Shown here: piece by piece, positions 1 to 14,319 of the stretch
How positions within the stretch are numbered: the first letter of the stretch is position 1
Layout: each line of letters starts with the position of its first letter
Program-made: the position numbers and the translations under genes
Notes under the pieces: generated by a model
Database searches by the model: none
What the model was told of the DNA's origin: nothing
What the model saw: the letters and a program-made list of their open reading frames with translations, nothing else
DNA from: Calcarisporiella thermophila CBS 279.70
Taxonomy: Eukaryota; Calcarisporiellomycota
DNA: 64,000 nt
Direction of reading: 5' to 3'
Assembly (NCBI RefSeq): GCF_041956535.1
Contig: NW_027192214.1
Coordinates: 159,687 to 223,686, forward strand

Positions 1-1626
1 GGTTACGAAAGGATCTTGAACACATAGAGTCGCATTGCCAGCTTGCTCGCTCACCCATGAAACTCTACTGAACCGCCGATAAACGAATTGTCCACTACTT
101 ACGCTCACTAAGAAGGATTCGGGATCAAAGTGCTCGCCGAAGTAATAAAAAAAGTCCTGCAGAAGCGAAGCGACGCTAGCCTTATTCTTAGGACCATTGT
201 ATTCCTGAATATGCCAGGAGCGAGTGAACGTTACATCGTAGTAACCCTCCTCACCCTCAGTTCGATGGTATTCTCTGATGCGTTCCTTCCAGAGGCTGGT
301 CTGTTTTTGCAGGTTTGGTAGCACCGGTGGACGGGTGGTTTGCAAAAAGTTGATCATCATTAAGGTGTAAGCATAGGAATTGGGGGTTCGGTTATGGGTT
401 GGATTATTGATTCCACGGCATCTAGCCCACCATTTGACAATGCGAATCAAGGTACGCACTCGAGGATCGCAATCACAATAGTACTGGATAAGTTCTGTGT
501 TGATTGGACTGAGACGGTGGTTAATAGTAATATCCCCATGAAGTTCCCTGCAGAGAAAATAAAAGGTGTATTAGAGAAGACTACAGATTTCAGAAGGTGA
601 AATCAAATAGTTACAATTCGGGGTCGTAAAATTTACAAACAGGAACACGCGCTCTTCCAATTGGAATCACGTTCTGCATGCCCATTGACCGCAATAAGGA
701 GGCAATAACTTTCATTTTGTAGTAACTTCCTCCCGAATACGAAAATTGATCATCGTCCGTCGGGTATAAGCGACCACGTTTGTCATAACGCTCATCTTGA
801 GGCACCATTACAACAAAATCGGTGTCTGATCCATCCAGTACTAGACCATTTAGTGCAGAACCATACATTAATACGGTGAGGCCGGCACCAGGCCACCGTT
901 TCTCAAAGGCATCATCGAGTTTATCCCATAGCTCATGGCGACGTGGGTGCTCTTCTATATCCTTGACCTCTAGTTTCTAGGAGGCAACGCTTTTTTATAA
1001 GAGTCTGTAATACAAGACTTAACCTTTAAAAATTTTCCTGGTAATGTTACCGCTGAATAGTCTAGAATTGCGCGTGAGAGCTGATCGTCATCTCCTCTCG
1101 GAGGAGTCCGCGGAGAATATCTTGGGAGGAAGGCTCTTATCTGAAAAACCACTTGTTCGGGATTGAAGTCATCTACTTCTACATGAAATTGATCACTAAA
1201 ATGCTGCGTCTCCAATAAAGCTGTTAATCCTCCTGCATTTGCTATCACATCCCCTGCCCATGGCACTTCCGCTCGCAAAATCTTGCCTAGTTCAGAGAGA
1301 GTTCCTATCATAAGTCTCTGCATCACCTGCATCAAATCCTCTTGCAATTCAAATAGATTTCGCAGGCGCACTGCCCACCTATTGGGACAATGGCGGTTAG
1401 AGGGATCGAGTAGTACAAAATGACGCGGGAAGCGCTGAAGATATGATTTTAATCCGCCATAAGAATTGAGTACATAGCGTAAACCCACGTCGTTGAATTC
1501 AGAATGGAGAGTCTGCCCGAGTCGATCAAGTGTTATGAAAGGACGAGGGTGGATGGCAAGTTCATGCAGTATGTAATTGAGAAGTAATTTATCCAGTTGA
1601 TCACGTTCCCAATGCATTCCTGGCAT
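1..1626 (-). CDS. Cid1-family non-canonical poly(A)/poly(U) polymerase, 3' end cut by window edge
   Basis: Likely adds A or U nucleotides to RNA 3' ends. The start is ATG at 1626 (or 1617); an in-frame TAA lies just upstream. Exon 1 (1626-1024) encodes two roughly 60-70-residue modules that look like OST-HTH/LOTUS winged helices, with an F-x-L-like end in each. A 47-nt intron (1023-977) joins exon 2 (976-615), which holds the polymerase signature GSALNGLVLDGSDTDFVV (GS...DxD, two metal-binding carboxylates). A second intron (614-548) joins exon 3, which supplies the third carboxylate in ELHGDITIN and a PAP-associated region ending in VQDPF at the window edge. The reading frame is open through all three exons. 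The catalytic family is clear from the sequence; U versus A specificity and the LOTUS assignment are inference. Confidence 0.85.
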
Positions 1627-2124
1627 TCCTTAAATTCTCTCTACCACAACGAAGTTATTTAGGATTAAAGAATGGTTTTAGACAAGTTCCTGAGTTATGC
1701 TTAAAAGATCCCATCAAAAATTAAGTGTGGCTTGCCATCTATAGATTAAAAACCCCTTCAATCTTAATGTCAATATGGAGATAATCAAGGCCTACACAGA
1801 TGTGCTCTAATATGCATAGTTTTTTGTAGTTGCAAAATTCAAATCAGAGTTATCAGAGTATGATGAATCATCAGCCATAGAATAAAATAGAGAAGCAATA
1901 TATGATTTTCCCTGGTTTAGTTCAAAGCTTTGTTTATTTGAAAAATGTATGCGTGATTAAATAAAGATAACTTGAATAGGCTATACTAACTACAGACTCA
2001 AGAGATGTTGAAGCATGACAAAGAAAATGCTGGATCATAAAATGAAGTAGAGGGAGAGTGTCTAAGAAATACAAATAAACGAAAGAAAAAAATTTACAAT
2101 ACAATAATGCATTTATTTTATTTT
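1627..2124. other. Intergenic, AT-rich
   Basis: This gap separates the stop of the kinetochore gene from the start of the nucleotidyltransferase gene, both on the minus strand. It is AT-rich with only short chance reading frames. It must hold the terminator of one and the promoter of the other; I see no specific motif. Confidence 0.5.
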
Positions 2125-3032
2125 TCACCGTTTGAAAAACTCAAGTATCACATCCTGAGTCATCTCTCCTCTCGCCCTCCTCTCCCGCTCTATTCGTTCC
2201 CTTTCAAGCTCACGCTCGTTGGTCGTAATCAATTGCTTTTCAATCAGGACCGCCTTATTTGCTCTAAGTTTAGGCAGTAATCTAGCCAACAGCCGTCTAG
2301 TTCGTTCAAGCTCCTGGATAACAGGCGAGTTTGTGGCAATGATATTGCACCGAATGGCCTCAGGTTTAAGTGCAGAGAGGGATGTATAGATTTCCTTATA
2401 AAATGAAAAGTCTTGTTATTACGGGGCAAAAGAGGCCTAATTGTTAAAAAGAAAATTATGCAATTACCTTGTATCGATCATGTTTAGCCTTGACCGAAAG
2501 ATAGGTGTACTGCAAACTCTGCACACGAGCTCGTAACGCATCATACCTATCGAAGAGCATCGTTCAATAGAATTTATCACAAACCACTAAAGTGATACCT
2601 ACCGTTCAATATCTTCTTCGTCATCATCGCCTGTCCATCTCCTTGGAAACGATTCCATCCAACTGTAATAATAATAATAAATAAATATAGGTGTCAACAC
2701 GTTAACATTTTACTTGAGTTGCAATCGTCACATTGCACATACATCCTGCTTCCAATATCCGCCTTCCCAATATTCTCTATCCCATCACGATGTCTGCGTT
2801 TCTCTTCCACGCGTACTTGATGTAACTGCTGTAATAGCTGATGTACTGCCTGATGACTGAACGTTTGACGATAGGCTTTGCGATTTGCAACATTAATTTT
2901 GTGAATGACGGCGCTCACGACTGGCTCAGGAAGCTCATCGGGTATCGGTGGATTAAATGGCTTTTGAAAAATCTGCAATTGAGATTCGATGAATGCCCTT
3001 TTGCGAAGATAGTAGGACGAATTGGAGGACAT
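2125..3032 (-). CDS. Kinetochore protein Fta4/CENP-U-like (Sim4/CCAN subunit)
   Basis: Probable inner-kinetochore structural subunit. Four exons fit well: 3032 to about 2740 (donor GTATGT), a short acidic exon (...GDDDEEDIER), an exon YDALRARVQSLQYTYLSVKA..., and a last exon ending in a TGA at 2125-2127. Family hallmarks are the N-terminal helix YLRKRAFIESQLQIFQKPF followed by a P-x-I-P proline patch, then V-x-H-K-x-N, and later YDALR...KHDRYK and ELERTRRLLARLLPKL, which match the Fta4 family pattern (RY..L..., ELerMR.LlARV). The C-terminus is a highly charged coiled coil rich in E and R. I place the start at MSSNSS (3032); an upstream in-frame ATG at 3074 would add 14 residues. Identification rests on remembered family patterns, so it is good but not certain. 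Confidence 0.7.
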
Positions 3033-3303
3033 GCTGTTGCCTCTCTCTGATTCTATAAACGCGTTCCAAAACAAAGGCCTTGTATAGACGTTCGCGATTA
3101 TGTAAACGTGGCTTAGAGGAGAGACGTATGAATTTCAATTTCGAGGCACTTATTGGGAAAAACAATATTATTGTAATTTTTTTTATGAGGGAAAAAAATA
3201 TAGAAAATAGAAATAAAAAAATAGAAAAACAACACCCATAAAAATTCCTCTAAGAAAGATCCTCACATTGATGAAAGGAAGTGTTAAATTTTATTGAGTC
3301 TAC

Positions 3304-5135
<1,832 letters not shown>

Positions 5136-6242
5136 TTTACTGTTCTTCTTTTTTCTTTGAAAAGAAAGCTAGAAAAAGAATGAAGAAGAGGAATGAAAAA
5201 AAATAAAAATAAATAAAGGGGAGGGCAGGAAAGCGAAAAAATAAGCAGGGGGTCGACTAAGCCACCAATGTCAACTGAATTGTAGGAATACCACGGATTT
5301 ATTCTCGGATAGGAGGAAATAATCGCACGATGTCGCTTATCACGGCTCTTCCGCAAGCACTTAAAGAGTTGCGAATTCATTTTTGCAAACATTCTCCAGC
5401 AAGCAATGGATTAAGGTGATGCATTTTTAGTTTCATTAGTCTTGATAGCCCTAATATTTACTCGAATTCAATGTCGAGAAAAATTTTATCACCGAATTTG
5501 GTGACCGATATTGCTTGACTAATACTAGTATTCTACTTGCCGTTTTTACTTTCTCTACTTTAGAAATTTTATCACCCATAATTATCCTTCCATTAAGAAA
5601 GCAAATCCTCATCCCCCATACTTATTCGTGAAGCACTTGGAGCTCAAGCAAGAATATTTGCGCGATTCGGTAAGTAATTTCTTTATTTTTATTACATATT
5701 ATATTAGAATTCTGCTGCAATATTAACATTCTATATTGTCCGTTGTAGAACATGGTAGGGAAAAGAAGATAATGGTTGAGAATCTGGATCCAAAAACTGT
5801 AGAACAAAAATTTGTAGAACTAATTAAATGACCTGTACATTTTCTGTTGTCTTTCCATACCTTTTGTTTACTCTGTAAAAAATCGACCAAATATACCTTT
5901 TTATTTGCTCAAAATAGTTGAAATAGTAAGCCCAATCATGTAACTTTTTGAAAAGTTGTATATACTCGTTACTTGGTTGACATCCGCAAACATGTAAAAA
6001 TACAAACCATACCTCTCCTCTATATATTGCATATATCTTGTATTAGAGAGCTTCTAAATGCCTCATAATTAGCTTTTTTTTTCTTTTGCCTCTAATAATA
6101 ATTCAATCCTGTGTCGATATGTATGTTTAAATAAAACAAACGGTAATAATTTTTTACTTCATAGTATAGAAAGTTTCTCACACAAGCGGTAAGGAACAGC
6201 TGTCTAAATAATTAGTTAAATGGATTCCAGCTCTATTCACAT
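5136..6242. other. Intergenic: ATP synthase beta promoter and tryptophan synthase 3' flank
   Basis: About 1.1 kb of AT-rich DNA between two minus-strand genes. The part next to 5135 should hold the promoter and leader of the ATP synthase gene; its plus strand is A/G-rich around 5150-5240, so the transcript leader is pyrimidine-rich. No conserved reading frame or repeat was recognised. Confidence 0.5.
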
Positions 6243-9033
6243 TTAAAAGTCTTGGACGAAGCGTAAACTCCAGCCAATTTGGTCACCCAGTCGCGGTAAT
6301 ACTTCTGCCACGGATTGAACATCTTTATCTCCACGGCCACTTACGCATAACAATACGTCTTTTCCTGGACCTAGCTCCTTCGCTAACTTAAGAGCATAAT
6401 AGGCAGCATGCGAGGATTCCAGAGCAGGAATAATGCCCTCCTTTTGAGTAAATTGCCTAAAGCCTTCAAGAGCTTCAGCATCCGTCACGGCGTAATACTC
6501 AGCACGGCCGGTGGCTTTGAGCCAGGAATGCTCTGGTCCCACACCAGGATAATCTAGACCGGCGGAAACCGAATGAGTCTCCTTAATTTGCCCTTGCTTA
6601 TCTTGAAGTAAATAAGTACGCGTGCCGTGGAGGACACCAGGAGTCCCTACTGTGAGGGTTGCAGAATGGTGTTCGGTAGAGGTTCCTGGATGAGAAGAAA
6701 AAGAAGAGGGAAAGGGAGAGGGGGGAGTCATTAAACCTTGCCATCCTAGAATAAAAAGAGAAGCTAATTACCAGAACCACCAGCTTCCACACCAACAATT
6801 CTCACTCCTTTCTCCTCAATGTACGGATAGAACAATCCAATGGCATTGCTTCCTCCTCCTACACATGCCACCACGCAGTCTGGCAATTTCCCAGCCTTGG
6901 CAAGCATCTGCTCCTTACTTTCCTTACCAATGACAGATTGGAACTCTTTCACAATGGTCGGGAATGGATGCGGCCCAATAGCAGAACCGACCAAATAATG
7001 TGTGGTTTCAACATTGGTCACCCAGTCACGCATGGCCTCGTTGATCGCATCCTTCATAGTTTTAGCACCTGCGTGAATCGGTACGACGGTAGCGCCAAGC
7101 ATTCGCATGCGGAAAACGTTCAGAGCCTGTCTGCGACAGTCCTCTGCACCCATATAAACTACACACTCCATACCGAATTTGGCGCACACCGTTGCCGTGG
7201 CAACTCCGTGCTGACCAGCACCCGTTTCGGCAATGATACGGCGCTTGCCCAAACGTTTTGCAAGAAGAATTTGTCCAATCGTGTTATTGATTTTATGGGA
7301 ACCTGTATGATTGAGGTCTTCGCGCTTCAACCAGATACGCGCGCCTCCAATCTCCTCCGTCAGTCTATCCGCAAGATGCAAAGAAGAAGGGCGACTCATG
7401 TAGTCATAATAGGATTCGAATTCTTTCCAGAACAGCGGATCATTTTTGGCCTCGATGAATGCCTAGTATTTTGAAAACATTCCCTCTAAAAATGTTAGCC
7501 TGGGTTGGGCATAGAGTCACGACATAAGAAGGATATTACTTTCTCTAACTGGCTTAAACAGTCAACTAGCGCCTCGGGAACGTAAGCACCGCCAAAATCT
7601 CCGAATCGAGTAGCAAGAGTATAAATGGCAGATCCCTGAAAGAATAAAATAAAACGTTGAGCTGTATCCGAATAAACTGAGTAAGGAGGCGGCAACTTAC
7701 TACAGAGCCATCAACATGTTGGAGTTGAAGACTATCTAGCTCACTTGCGACTTCATCCTCAACCGTCATCTCGGCTTTGAGAACAAATAATTCGAGAGTC
7801 AATAAAACAATACAATTAATAGACACCGAATCTGAACGGATTACCAGGGCCAGATGGAGCTTCGGCAGTCCTTCCGCATAATGCAAGACAGAACTCTTTG
7901 ATAGCCTCGGGTCTCTTTCCGACCTCTATAGTAATATTATGATGTAAATATTTCCGATCTACGCTTGGGAATAATGTAGAACAGACCAGCATCCTTCAAG
8001 ACATTGATTAATTTGCTTCCAATCACCACCCCATCTGCGTGGGAGGCAACTGTTGTAAAGTGATCGCGTGTTGCAACACCAAATCCAACGGCCAAAGGGA
8101 GCTGAGTGTACTTGCGAATACGCTTAATGATAGCAGGAAGTTCGGAATTGACTTCATCTCGTGAACCCGTAGTGCCCATTCGGCTCACGACATAGATGAA
8201 CGTATCAGCAACCTGTGACAAATTTTGGATACGAGCCTCGGTTGTGGAAGGTGCAATAAGGGGAACGTAAGAAAGACTACAAGGATCGACAACGCATTAG
8301 GTCACCAAAGCAATCCTCAACTATTGAGTACACTTACCCTTGACGGAGGCAAATAGATCGGAATTTGTGAGATTCCTCAGGAGGTAGATCTACAACAATG
8401 TAGCCATTAACTCCTGCGGCCTTGCAATCTTCCACAATTTTTTCTTCGCCATAGCTGAGAATAGGATTGTAATAGCCCATGAAAAGCACGGGGATCTTAA
8501 GGCCACGTTTCCGCGCCTGGCGGACGTATTCAAGGCAGTCAGGAATGTACACATGATGCTTGAGTGCCTCCTATTCGATGGATGAATCAAGATGAGTAAT
8601 AAAATCTTTGATTCGCCAGATCGTCAAAAATAGACTAACATTGCTAGCATATTGAATCGTAGGTCCATCGGCTAGTGGATCGGAAAAGGGAATGCCTAAT
8701 GGAGTGGAAATGGATCAACATCCATGCATTCTTCATCGAACAGCAGTGCAAAGTTTCCAGAAACAGTGCAGCTAATCCCGTGGAGGGACGCAGAAAATCT
8801 TACCAAGTTCAATAATATCGGCGCCACCTTCTTCTAATTTCAATAGTATGTCTACTGTTTCTGCCGGAGAGGGATAACCCGCCGTGACAAATGTGACAAA
8901 GGCGGGGCGGCCTGTTGACAATTTCGAGGAAGAATAAAAGCACGTTAGCAGGATAAATACCGACCAATTCAAATGCGCATGGCAAACCTTGTGCTTTCGC
9001 CTGTTGAAAAGTTTTTCGGATAGCAGATGACAT
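6243..9033 (-). CDS. TRP5: Tryptophan synthase, fused alpha-beta (fungal type)
   Basis: Catalyses the last two steps of tryptophan synthesis: indole-glycerol phosphate to indole (alpha), then indole plus serine to tryptophan (beta, PLP). It starts at ATG 9033 ([16 protein letters not shown]) and is split into about nine exons with short introns. Alpha: [28 protein letters not shown] with the catalytic Glu and Asp, then [12 protein letters not shown] and [12 protein letters not shown], ending near 7.85 kb. A short linker ([12 protein letters not shown]) leads to beta: [33 protein letters not shown] with the PLP lysine near 7294, [12 protein letters not shown], the phosphate-binding GGGSNAIG, and C-terminal GRGDKDVQ. 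The order alpha-then-beta in one chain is the fungal arrangement. All key residues are present. Exact boundaries of the exons around the linker (7.70-7.95 kb) are the least certain part. Confidence 0.95.
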
Positions 9034-10076
9034 TCTTTGATGTATTTTAGAGAGTTTATTCGGAAGAAAAATACTTCTTGAAATAACGAATTTTAATGGC
9101 TTCGAAATTTGCAATTCATTAGGTACTAATTTTTTGTCAGGATGTATTGATCCGAGGCACAGCAGAGATTGAAACCTCGGATATGGAGATCGCAGAGTTA
9201 AAATCAAGGTGAATCATGAAAGCTAGATTTTAAAACCTTAAAGTATTCTGTATTGTGAAATGTAGGATTCGCTTGTATTTACCTGGCACGGTAAGGATTT
9301 AGGAGCTCGAGCTTCGTTTTCTTTAAGTGAAACGTTAGAGCAATGTTTTTTCCTTGACACCGAGCGCGCTTTCAGCATAAAACCAGAAAGCCAACTTGCT
9401 CAAGGAACCTATTGTGCTGGCCTCAGAATGCCAACGAACAATTTGATATTTGTTGTAATACTAAGCATCTTATCACGTATGAAATGAACGGCCGTGTAGC
9501 GCCTTTAAGACCATCAGCATGAGGAAGTGCTCTCCTGGTGGTACCCCAATCAAAAGAAGGTCCAAAGATCTGATTTTCGGGGCGACGCGTGCACCAGCGA
9601 GGGCCCCGGTCTTGACTTTAAGAGACAGAGCCCATGAAGGACTACCGAACTCCATGCTAACTGGAGGCATGACGCCCTTCTCGGTTTTTGTTGAATGTAC
9701 GGTCTGTGGTTGAGAAATTTAAAGTCCCAATTCGCCCGTGCACCCGAAATCTTACTATTTAAGCTAGACGCGTATACGCTTGAAAGTAAGTTTTCGGGGA
9801 AAGGCCGAACACAATTTGAATGCTTCACGAAACCTCCATGGAAGATTACACCTCAAGCTTCGATGCTTCCAATGGGCTTCTGAGACATTTGCATATAAAT
9901 ACAATATTTTCGAGATCGCCATCGAATTCCGAACATTTATTTACATATGTTCAGTCATATGGGTATAGTCGAGGAGGATAAATTGCAAACATCTAGTATC
10001 CATCAAAATGAACAAATCAATGAATCAGTTTTGGAAGTTGAAGTGGCCGTAGGGATGGGTATGGAATTCATATTTA
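9034..10076. other. Intergenic, divergent spacer
   Basis: Spacer between the tryptophan synthase start (minus) and the NLR-like locus (plus). It must contain the tryptophan synthase promoter. A sub-stretch at about 9.47-9.83 kb is less AT-rich than its surroundings and is open on both strands for 60-90 codons, but neither translation resembles a family I know. No clear TATA or Gcn4-type palindrome was found. Confidence 0.4.
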
Positions 10077-12437
10077 ATGACATTTTCCTTCTCAATTAAA
10101 AAATTTCTAAATTACAACTTGCAATTAGCTTCATCAGACATGGCTTCCTTCATTCCCTTGGAAAAAGAAGAGTGCAAGTTCGAAACCGATCCGTTTGGTA
10201 TCCCTGAAGAAAATCTATCTTATGTTGAGCGCTCATCTATTCTTGATAAAATAGCGGAATTCTTTGGTGAAAACAATCCTCGTGGGGAGAACAGAACCGT
10301 TGCACTTACTGGCCCCGAAGGCATAGGAAAAACCCAAATAATGCTTCGATACACCTATCTTTACCGCAGAACATATGGCCGCCTGCTTTGGCTTAATGCT
10401 GATAATTGGAATATTACCCTTCACGATATGGTGACTGCATTTGCAGATGAAGAGGATAAAGAAGAGTATATGAAAACGAAAAAATGGCTTTTTCTCTTAG
10501 ACAATGCGGATGAAATAGCTGCCAAAAGGATATTGGAGGCTTTACCCCATAAAAGTGGTAAGGTTATCTTGACTACACGGGACCCCATCTTATCTATAAA
10601 AGCAAAAGTTATCCCTGTGGGCACAATGTGTGAAGAGGAGGGTCTCAACATGCTGCTTGGTCAGGAGTTGAAGACAATTGACCGACAAAGTGCACGATTT
10701 CGCAATGCCCTCGATATTCTACGCGAACTAGCTTATATTCCACTTGCGATAGAAATCGCCCGGGCTTATATTAATAACACAGGCTCTTCATTCCAACACT
10801 ATCTTTGCATGCTCTATAAAAATCGCAATCATCTGCTAGCTTACTCTGATGGATGATAGATCCTATAATCACCAGCGTACTGTGACAACAGTCTGGGAAG
10901 TCGCGCTTGAAAGGATTCGTGAGACCAATCCAACTGGTGCGTTGATCCTTGAAGTATGCGTTTTCCTTCAATCAGACTCAATACCTGTGCGATTTTTTGA
11001 AAATCAGAGCACTACTCTGCATATTGGACCCTTTTTCACAGACTACACCGACCAATTCCCTAAATAACAGTGAAATTGGGAAAGAAATCGCTCAGCTGAC
11101 AGCTTTTAAATTGATATCTGTGATATCCAACAAAACTGAAATGATCGTCGGTGAAAGAAAAAATATTACGTTAAGAATTTGCCCTCTTGTACAAAAGATC
11201 GTCTATGATAAATTCAAAGATAGGAAGAGATTAGACTGGATTAAGAAAATATCAAACGCTCTCTATCTGGAGACGCGCGATACCAGAATTTGCGATACTG
11301 AGAGCCGATCGACTATGAGTATATATCTACCTCATATTCGTCACTTTGTTACCTTTCTTAACACCCTCGACCATAACCCACCGCTACCGGAAAGCTTAAG
11401 CAGCCTGCTAATTCACACCGTTCAATACCTGTTTAGTAACGGAATATTTAATGGAGCAGCAAAACTAGCAAAACTTTCCGTTACTGTGTCGGAGTTGATT
11501 TATGGAAACGATCATCCGGAAACTTCAACCGCCATTAAAAATTTGGCTGGGTTTTACGAGTGCCAGGGCATGTATGAACAGGCTGAGCCGTTATATCACC
11601 GCGTCTTAGCGATAAAAGAGAAAGCGCTTGGATCCGAACACCCAGAAATTGCAAGCTCTCTCTACAGTTTGGCTAAATTTTTCTATAACCAAGGCAAGTA
11701 TGAACAAGCTGAACCGGTATTTCATCGAGCTATAGCTATGCAGGAGACAGCATTAGGATCTGAACACCCGGAAACCCTATGTTCTTTATACAGTTTGGCT
11801 AAGCTTTTCCATAGTCAAGGCCAGTATGAGCAGGCTGAACTGCTATTTCTTCGAGTTATAGCAAGATAAAGTATTAGGAGCTGAACACCCATATACAGCA
11901 AATTCTATGCATTGTCTGGGAAGGCTTTACTGTAATCAAGGAAAATACGATCGGGCCGAATTACTTCTTCAACGTGCCGTAGAAATACGAGAAAAAGTAT
12001 TTGGGGTCGACCACCCGGAAACTGCACACACTCTCTACTATCTGGCTAAAGTGTACAAGAGCCAGAATATATTTGACAAGGCCGAATATCACTATCGCCG
12101 CTCTCTTGCAATAGAAGAAAGTGTATTGGGACCTGAACACCCGGATACAGCAGCTGCACTACATGGTATAGCTGATCTCTATGCTAGCCAAGAAAAATAT
12201 AGCCAGGCAGAGTCGCTTTATCGGCAAGTCAGAAAACTAAATGAGAAAACACTAGGGCCTGAACATCCAAGTACTGCAAATTCTATTTATAATCTAGCAA
12301 AGCTTTATAGCAAACAAGGCAAAACCGATCAAGTAATAGCCCTATTTCAGCAATCTCTGGCAATCTGTGAAAAGGTATTGGGACCTGAGCATCCAGATAC
12401 ACTAAGATCTCGAGACGGTTTGGATAAACTTTTATAA
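10077..12437 (+). pseudogene. NLR-like STAND protein (NB-ARC plus eight TPRs), broken by three frame shifts
   Basis: A fungal NLR-type architecture: NB-ARC NTPase then 42-residue TPRs of the kinesin-light-chain type. The start is ATG 10077, or more plausibly 10140 (MASFIPLEKEE). NB-ARC features: P-loop GPEGIGKTQ (residues 79-87 from 10077), Walker B KKWLFLLDNADE, sensor GKVILTTRD and a GLPLA-like AYIPLAIEIA. The frame then changes near 10850 (homology resumes as HQRTVTTVWEVALERI), near 11060 (resumes as NSEIGKEIAQLTAF) and near 11868 (stop TAA; resumes as DKVLGAEHPYTANS). None can be an intron. Eight TPRs run from about 11446 to 12430 with the consensus LG.EHP.T....L..LA..Y..QGKY..AE. In repeat 4 five bases are missing relative to the other repeats. 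Elsewhere the protein is intact, so inactivation looks recent, unless the shifts are assembly errors. Proteins of this class are proposed fungal self/non-self receptors; that role here is inference. Confidence 0.85.
11446..12430 (+). repeat. Eight tandem TPR units, 126 bp each
   Basis: Tandem 42-codon units within the NLR-like locus. Each ends near LA-x-x-Y-x-x-QGK and carries LG-x-EHP-x-T. Units are diverged rather than recently amplified. Unit 4 lacks 5 bp, which causes the third frame break. Confidence 0.85.
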
Positions 12438-14319
12438 ACCCAAGAAAACAACCAGTATAAATACACTATTTATGTTGAGAGTTGGGACGAGCTAAAATAT
12501 TGAACACTGTTTGATGGTGATATATTTCATTCTAGGTTTATTGTAAGTCTCTCTGTTCTTCAGTAATACTCAAAAAGCCCAAGCTTCTACCAACTAATAT
12601 TGATTATCAAGCTATATAGTATATATACTTCGATTATCTTGATAAACTTTAAAAAGATATCAAGGCATTTTGTCTATTTCCGTACGCATAGTTTGTATAA
12701 AAGGAGAAGTTTATTTGGGAAATGACTTAGGGAAATGCCTGAAAAATAGTACGAGGAAATGGATCAGAATCAAGTATAACGGTGAAGGGACTCATCTACT
12801 CCCCATTGATCTCTCTACTAGAGAGAAAGTGGTAGGCTCATTTTTTATAGGCTTTAACCTCTAGGGAACTTATCAATTACCGATGTACCATTTAAGGTTA
12901 TTAAGATCCTTTGTGTTAAGTGTATTGTGTTGTTTTATTAACATTGCACAGAAAACTCCCCTTATTGTCCATTGGTAACAAAAAGACCATATCAAGTGTC
13001 AAGGTTGATATATTGCGTCCTGTTGAAGCAGTTGCATGGGAGGATTCCTGAAAGATTCATAGTTTTATATAGGTAACAGAGTATTGATATAGTATTCAAT
13101 GTAGCTTTTCTACTTTAGAAGCTCGAAAATATTATTCCGAATGCGACTCCTTATATGGAATTTATTAAGTTAATTTGTCACAGCTGCAATCATCACCACA
13201 ACCATGAATTTAACCGTTCGCTGGCATGCATTTTTCGACATTTAACCCTCTTTAAATCTAAGCCACCACAGATCTATCCAAGTATACATAAATCTCGATT
13301 CCTGACCATTCTAATTAGAGATGTCGCTACGGGCAAACTAAGTGGCCCAAAGGCTGGATCAGCCTGGAAAAACGTGCAGATACCCACTCAATGATTTGAA
13401 AACAATACACTAAGAATATTCGGCTTCATTTTCTCCGGTTTCTTTCATGGCTGCTATGCCCTCTGTCATGCTGTATTATCTAGCCGCAAGTTAGGGAAAT
13501 TTTGAAATAAACTAGAGGTGACAGGGGTCCCCTGCAGCGTCCAGTCTTCAAATCCTCTCAAACCTGGGCAATAGCTTCATTACTTGGCTCTTTCGTGGAA
13601 TAGGCCAGTCTGCATTCCACAAAACGAGTAACTAGTGGGGGGGGGGTCTGTCGCTGAGGCGATTTCGGATGAGCGTCTGGGAATATAGCTTCTGCCATTC
13701 CAATGACTTTTTATTGAGGTTAAAAATAGACTGCAAATCGGTGTGAACGGCAGTCTGACCGGTTTCAATCATTATAGTCTCATTGTATCAGCAGATTTGT
13801 AAGCATATGCACGCACGTATTCGCGCCAAACCTACTTCACTAGAATGGCTGGCTTGGTTTGCTCTGGGTGGCACGGGAGGCCTGGAGCGCTGGTGCTGGA
13901 CTAGCCGCTGTCAGCTAGTGCGATTCCAGCAGATTTCGCGGCGGGACGTTGCACGAGTTAATTGTAATAAAACCTCGGTTAGATCATGGATTGCTTATTT
14001 GAATCTCCTTGTGCTCCTCTTCAAATAAGGCAAATATACAGATTTCTGATACCCGCCTTCAGAGGAGATCGCCTCTTTTATTGCACCACCACTTGCCGAT
14101 CGCTTATTTATTTTTTTTTCATTTTTCCTTGCCGATACTTGGAACAAACGAGCTGGGAGAATAATCAATCAGTATTCAATTGATACATTGTGTTGAAATT
14201 ATACCCAATTCAACCTTGCTCAAGGACGTATATATATATACTTTTATGTACATATATATATCTAGGCCCTAATTATCGCTATTGTCTCATTGTATCTACC
14301 CTTCACTACACTTTACTCG
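12438..14319. other. Intergenic, no gene recognised
   Basis: About 1.9 kb of AT-rich sequence with short frames only. It includes a G10 run near 13638, a TA-rich stretch near 14229-14262 and probably the promoter and leader of the zinc-finger gene starting at 14320. Nothing else is supportable. Confidence 0.5.

Noticed and set aside
10077-12437. Programmed ribosomal frameshifting or introns to explain the NLR-like frame changes
   Set aside because: There are no slippery heptamers, the three sites are unrelated, and one-base shifts cannot be introns; the third site shows a plain 5-bp loss.
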